DNA of 64,000 bases, from positions 64,922,694 through 64,986,693 of the forward strand of contig CM051520.1 of NCBI GenBank assembly GCA_028015205.1. The letters are read 5' to 3'. The translations under genes were made by a program, and so were the position numbers. Below the pieces are notes generated by a model that was given only the letters and a program-made list of their open reading frames with translations, did not search any database and was not told the DNA's origin. This document shows positions 60,365 through 64,000 of this stretch, one piece after another (the first letter of the stretch is position 1; the number at the start of each line of letters is the position of its first letter). The DNA is from Mytilisepta virgata (lineage: Eukaryota; Mollusca; Bivalvia; Mytilida; Mytilidae).

Positions 60365-60790
60365 TTTCTGGATGAAGAGGTTAAGGCCAAGGAAATCAAT
60401 AAAAGAGTCATAGGGAAAGTCATTATAAAGTACTGCGGTAATGAAGGAACTGCAAATGATGAACGTACCAGGTCACTGAGGAAAATTCTTCAAGGGATAA
60501 TAGATTACATACAAACTAATCCCAGCAAAGATCTATGGAGAAATGCAGACATCACGATTTATGACATAGAGGACAACTCATTCAGAATATTAAGTGGCAA
60601 TGGAAAATATCAATATCTTGTTACAGATAAAGGAAACGGCGATGCAGATATACAAAAGATAAGTAACAAATTGAACAAACGTAAACTAGCTGGTGGTGCA
60701 GAATCCAAATCGAACAGTGCATTTCAGCATGCTACTAACTCCTCCAAGAAAGTAACCAAAGATTCGGGATATGAGTGTTTATTATTTTGA
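60365..60790 (+). CDS. terminal exon of a small predicted prenylated protein
   Basis: An open frame of 141 codons, with no in-frame ATG, follows a strong acceptor (T-rich tract then CAG at 60362-60364) and ends TGA at 60788-60790. Chance is unlikely in DNA this AT-rich. In the joined model this is residues 9-149. Residues 9-60 look helical and charged (FLDEEVKAKEINKR, then ERTRSLRKILQGIIDYIQ). Residues 70-95 look like strands (ADITIYDIEDNSFRIL, KYQYLVTD). A basic stretch NKLNKRK lies at 109-115, with Lys/Ser-rich sequence after it. The last four residues are CLLF, a CaaX motif whose final Phe suits geranylgeranylation or farnesylation, so membrane attachment is likely if it is expressed. No signal peptide or membrane segment is visible. 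I do not recognise the family and assign no function. Confidence 0.75.
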   Translation, partial: FLDEEVKAKEINKRVIGKVIIKYCGNEGTANDERTRSLRKILQGIIDYIQTNPSKDLWRNADITIYDIEDNSFRILSGNGKYQYLVTDKGNGDADIQKISNKLNKRKLAGGAESKSNSAFQHATNSSKKVTKDSGYECLLF

Positions 60791-60800
60791 CTCATCGTTT

Positions 60801-60866
60801 ACCTAATTGTTTTTATCATAATAAAGCTTTCAAACCTAATTGTTGTTATCATAATAAAGCTTTCAT
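60801..60866 (+). terminator. duplicated polyadenylation signals
   Basis: A 33-bp tandem duplication, ACCTAATTG then TTATCATAATAAAGCTTTCA, carries AATAAA at 60820-60825 and 60853-60858. They lie 30 and 63 bases after the stop codon, which gives a very short 3' untranslated region. A T/G-rich downstream element is not obvious. Confidence 0.6.
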
Positions 60867-60963
60867 TCTCCATAAACAGTTGACTTTAATTTTCAGTGAT
60901 AGGAAGGACGAAATTATTCACTAAGATGACTTTCTGTCCCTGAAGCACTATGAAATATTTCCT

Positions 60964-62970
60964 TTTAGCTCAACTGGTTTGTATGCCATGTGAGCTGTTG
61001 CCATGACTTGGCTTCTGGTGTTTATCGTCCGTCGTAAACTTTCATTCAAAGATCTTTTTTCTTTGAAACCACTGGGCCGATTTGGGACCACACTTTGGTG
61101 TTATGGTCCTTGGATGGCCACTTTCCAAAAGTGTGTCCGGCATCCCCGACTTCCATGCAATCGACGTGGATGCTGTGACTAAAAATCGAAAAAAGGAAGA
61201 TGAATTTCAAACATCTTCTTCTATGTAACTACATGGCCAATCGGTCTTTAGATGGTCCTCTTTCAGAATTCTGTCCGATGACCCGGACGATCAACCAAGA
61301 TGGCCACCACAGCCCATCTTATTTTAACTTGGGACCTTATGGGAAATTCATTTAAATATCTGCTTGTCTGACACAACTGGGCCAATTGTGACCAGACGAG
61401 CCAGCAATGGTCTTTAGATGGTCCTCTTTCAAAATAACGTTCGATGACCAGGACTGTCAAAATGGTCGCCACAGCCGAACATAGTTTAACAATGGACCCA
61501 TTGGAAAATTCATTAAAAAGTCTTCTTGTCTCAAACTACAGAGCCAGTTGAAACCAAACTTTACAGAAATATGGTCTTCTGTCAGAATTGTGTCTGATGA
61601 CCAAGAATGTCAACCAAGATGTCCGCCACAGCTGAACTTAGTTAAACATGGGACCATTTTGGGAAAATGATTAAAAAATATTTTCTCAAACCCCTAAGCC
61701 AATTGGTATCAAACATGGCAGAAATTGTCCATCACATGGCCTTCGTCGTCGTCCGTCGTCGTCATCGTAAACTTTTCTTTAAAGGTATTCTGCTCTGAAA
61801 CTACTGGGCCAATTTAAATAAAGCTTGGCAGCAATGGTTCTTAAATGGTCGTATTTCAGAATTATATCCGATGACCCGGCCTGTCATCCAAGATGGCCGC
61901 CAGAGCCGAACATAGTTTAACATAGTAACATATGGCAACATTTACTTAAAGATCTTGTCTGAAATCACTTGGCCAATTGGAACAAAACTAAGCAGCAATG
62001 GTCCTGAGTTGGTCCTCTCTCAGAATTATATCCGATGACCTCGAACGTCACCCATGATGACCGCCAGAGCCGAACATAGTTTAACATAGGACCCCATGCG
62101 AAATTAATAAAAGAACTTCTTGTATGAAACCAATGGTTCTTAGGTGGTGGTCCTCTTTCAGAATTGTATCCGATGACCCCATCCGTCATCTAAGATGCCC
62201 GCCAGAACCGAATATAGTTTTACATAAAACCCTATGGGAAATTTACCGAAGGATCTTCTTGTCTGAAACCACTTGGCCAATTGGAACAAAATGTGCAGCA
62301 AAGGTCCATAGGTGGTCCTCTTTCAGAATTGTATCCGATGACCACACCCGTCATCCATGATGGCGCCAAAGACGAACATAGTTTAACATAGGACCTTATA
62401 GGGAATTTTATTAAAGATCTTCATGATCTTCTTGTCTGAAACCATTTGACAGCAATGGGCCTTAGATGTTTCTCTTTTATAATTGTATCCAATGACCCAA
62501 CCGGTCCGTCATCCAGTATGGTTGCCAGAGCCGAACATAGTTTAATATAGGACCCTATGGGGAATTTACTGAAAGATCTTCTTGTCTGAAACCGCTTAGC
62601 CAAATCGAAAAAAACTTGACATCAATGGTCCTTAGGTGGCTATCTTTCAGAAATGCTTCCAATGATCCGACAACCATCCAAAATGGCCACCAGAGCCGAA
62701 CATAGCTTAACATAGAACCCTATGGGAAACTTACTTAAAGATCTTGTGTAAAGTCACTGGGCCATTTGCAACAAAACGTAGCAGCAATGGTCCTTATTTA
62801 CAGCCGAATATAGTTTAACATAGGTCTTAATTGGAAAAATCACTGAAAGATCTTATTGTTTGAAACCAGTGAGCCACTTGGCTGACAGTAATGTTCCAGG
62901 CTGCCAGTGAAGATAGACATATAGACATAGTCCAGGTGAGCGATACAGGCTCCTAGGAGCCTCTAGTTCA
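60964..62970 (+). mobile_element. long TAGCTC-family tandem-core element (HINE/pearl-like)
   Basis: It starts TTTAGCTCAACTGG and TGTTGCCATGACTTGGC, with a second internal start-like block (CCTTCGTCGTCGTCCGTCG) at 61739. About ten modules of 150-190 bp follow. Near the 3' end is CCAGGTGAGCGATACAGGC, whose CAGGTGAGC is complementary to the family's usual start. The end itself is the perfect palindrome AGGCTCCTAGGAGCCT, then CTAG and T. All frames here (61263-61472, 61965-62189, 62124-62360, 62421-62603) are modules read by chance. The copy lies about 100 bp downstream of the gene's second polyadenylation signal. Confidence 0.7.
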
Positions 62971-63460
62971 GGACTATATCTGATGAACCGGAATGTTAAC
63001 AAAGTTGGCCGCCACAGCTGAACTTACTTTAACGTAAGACACTATGGGAAAATTCATTAAATAATCATCTTGTCTGAACCACTGAACAAATTTGAACCAG
63101 ACTTGGCACCAATGGTACTAAGATAGTCCTGTTTCAGAAATGTGTCCGATGACCTGGACTGTCAAGCCAGATAACCACCACTGCTGAAACCACTGAGCCA
63201 ATTGGGACCGGACATTGCAGCAATGGTCCTTAGATGGTCCTCTTTCAGAATTATGTCCGATGATCAGGACTGTCAACCAAAACGGGCCCCACATCCGAGC
63301 ATAGTTTAAAATTGAACCCTATGAGAAATCATCAAACAATCTTGTCTGAAACTGCTCAGCCAAATGGAACCAAACTTAGCAACACTAGTTTGGTCCCAAT
63401 TGGCTCAGTGGTTTCAGTAATTGGTCCTTATGTGGTCTTTTTCAGAAATGTGTCTGCGCC
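62971..63460 (+). repeat. further TAGCTC-family modules with an inverted segment
   Basis: About three more modules ('CTGAACTTACTTTAACGTAAG', 'CCGATGACCTGGACTGTC'). Then TTGGTCCCAATTGGCTCAG (63390-63408, continuing TGGTTTCAG to 63417) is the complement of the module text at 63184-63210, so part of the array is inverted. Confidence 0.6.
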
Positions 63461-63492
63461 GGTCCCAAGTCAGGAACCTCTAGCCTTTATTA
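63457..63492 (-). repeat. short inverted piece of the dispersed repeat
   Basis: GCGCCGGTCCCAAGTCAGG followed by AACCTCTAGCCTTTATT is the complement, with a few mismatches, of 63717-63752. This makes a 36-bp inverted pair around the first copy of the 319-bp tandem repeat. Confidence 0.65.
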
Positions 63493-63498
63493 ATCTTG

Positions 63499-64000
63499 TG
63501 GAATAAACAAACACAGCGATATACACAGTAAAATTCAGTTCAAAAGATGTCCTATCCCGATGTTAAAAAAGGATAACAGAAGAAACTAAGCAAAATGACA
63601 ATGATCAATATATATTAACAAAGGACTACTAGCAGTTATGCCAGCTCCAGACACCAATTTAACTGATTGAAAGATTATCACAAATGAACCAAAATAAAAA
63701 AAAACAAACAATATTAACAAAGGCTAGAGGTTCCTGACTTGGGACAGGCGCAACAATGCGGCGGGGTTAAACATGTTTTGTGAAATCTCAACCCTTCCCT
63801 ATACCTCTAGCCAATGTGGAATAAACAAACACACAGCGATACACACAGTAAAACTCAGTTCAAAGATGTCCGAGTCCGATGTTAAAAAAGGTACCAGAAA
63901 AAAAATAAGTTAAATGCCAGGATCAATATATATTAACAAAGGACTAGTAGCAGTTACTGACATGTTAGCTCCAGACCTCAATTAAACTGATCGAAAGATT
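63499..64000 (+). repeat. mussel dispersed repeat, tandem 319-bp copies
   Basis: Copy 1 (63499-63817) and copy 2 (63818 to the window edge) both start GTGGAATAAACAAACAC and run through 'AACTCAGTTCAAAGATGTCC', 'TATTAACAAAGGACTA' and 'TAGCTCCAGAC'. The link contains 'GAGGTTCCTGACTTGGGACA', 'GGCGCAACAATGCGGCGGGG' and 'TTAAACATG', a signature I recall from many Mytilus transcripts. The array units hold a diverged version of the same text (for example 38930-39090). No coding capacity. Confidence 0.7.

Noticed and set aside
61263..62603. Several 60-80-codon frames in the 61-62.6 kb region
   Set aside because: They are the same module of a tandem repeat read in different frames and on both strands.

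Overview
The window looks like nuclear DNA from a marine mussel, most likely Mytilus or a close mytilid. It is AT-rich with many poly-G/poly-C runs. It carries repeat families I recognise from mussel genomes: the 'TAGCTCACCTGG ... CCATCACTTGGCGTCCGTCG' family, the 'GGGAATGTGTCAAAGAGACAAC' family, tRNA-derived SINEs with a 'TGCCACTGGACGTTAA' tail, and Penelope-like retroelement (PLE) fragments. There are no bacterial-type genes, and almost all open frames are chance or repeat-derived.

One host gene is well supported. A core promoter (TATA-like at 27866, initiator at 27893) precedes a tiny first coding exon (27921-27944, eight codons, GTAAGT donor). A 141-codon terminal exon (60365-60790, T-rich acceptor, two AATAAA signals) fits it in the same splice phase. 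Together they predict a 149-residue protein of unknown family ending in Cys-Leu-Leu-Phe, a CaaX-type prenylation motif. The intervening 32.4 kb intron holds most of the repeats in the window.

Layout: 1-2742 plain AT-rich DNA; 2745-3830 a foldback element with iteron arms and a CpG-rich core; 7289-8510, 11268-11770, 16959-19830, 43785-44703 and 60964-63460 members of a tandem-core family with a palindromic 3' end (HINE/pearl-like by structure); 10001-10205 a SINE relic; 10622-10850 a PLE tail; 17141-19503 a TTAA-flanked DNA transposon with an N-terminal transposase remnant; 22540-25170 a cluster rich in TGACCT repeats; 25341-26182 a large inverted repeat.

From 29551 to 55450 lies a complex tandem array. 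Its ancestral unit seems to be about 5.9 kb: a body of about 3.5 kb plus a 2.35 kb 'X' module carrying a PLE relic and a nonautonomous DNA transposon with an 8-bp target duplication. Four short units (29789-43629) share one deletion junction that removed X, so a deletion derivative was amplified. The long form survives at 43630-54546. A SINE present in units 2 and 3 only, and a repeat inserted in X1 but not X3, give relative ages.

At 55786-57690 three elements are nested: an old repeat is split by a PLE fragment (5-bp duplication), which is split by a 658-bp transposon (6-bp duplication). The window ends in a tandem copy of a mussel dispersed repeat. All family names are from memory and visual comparison; no database search was possible.
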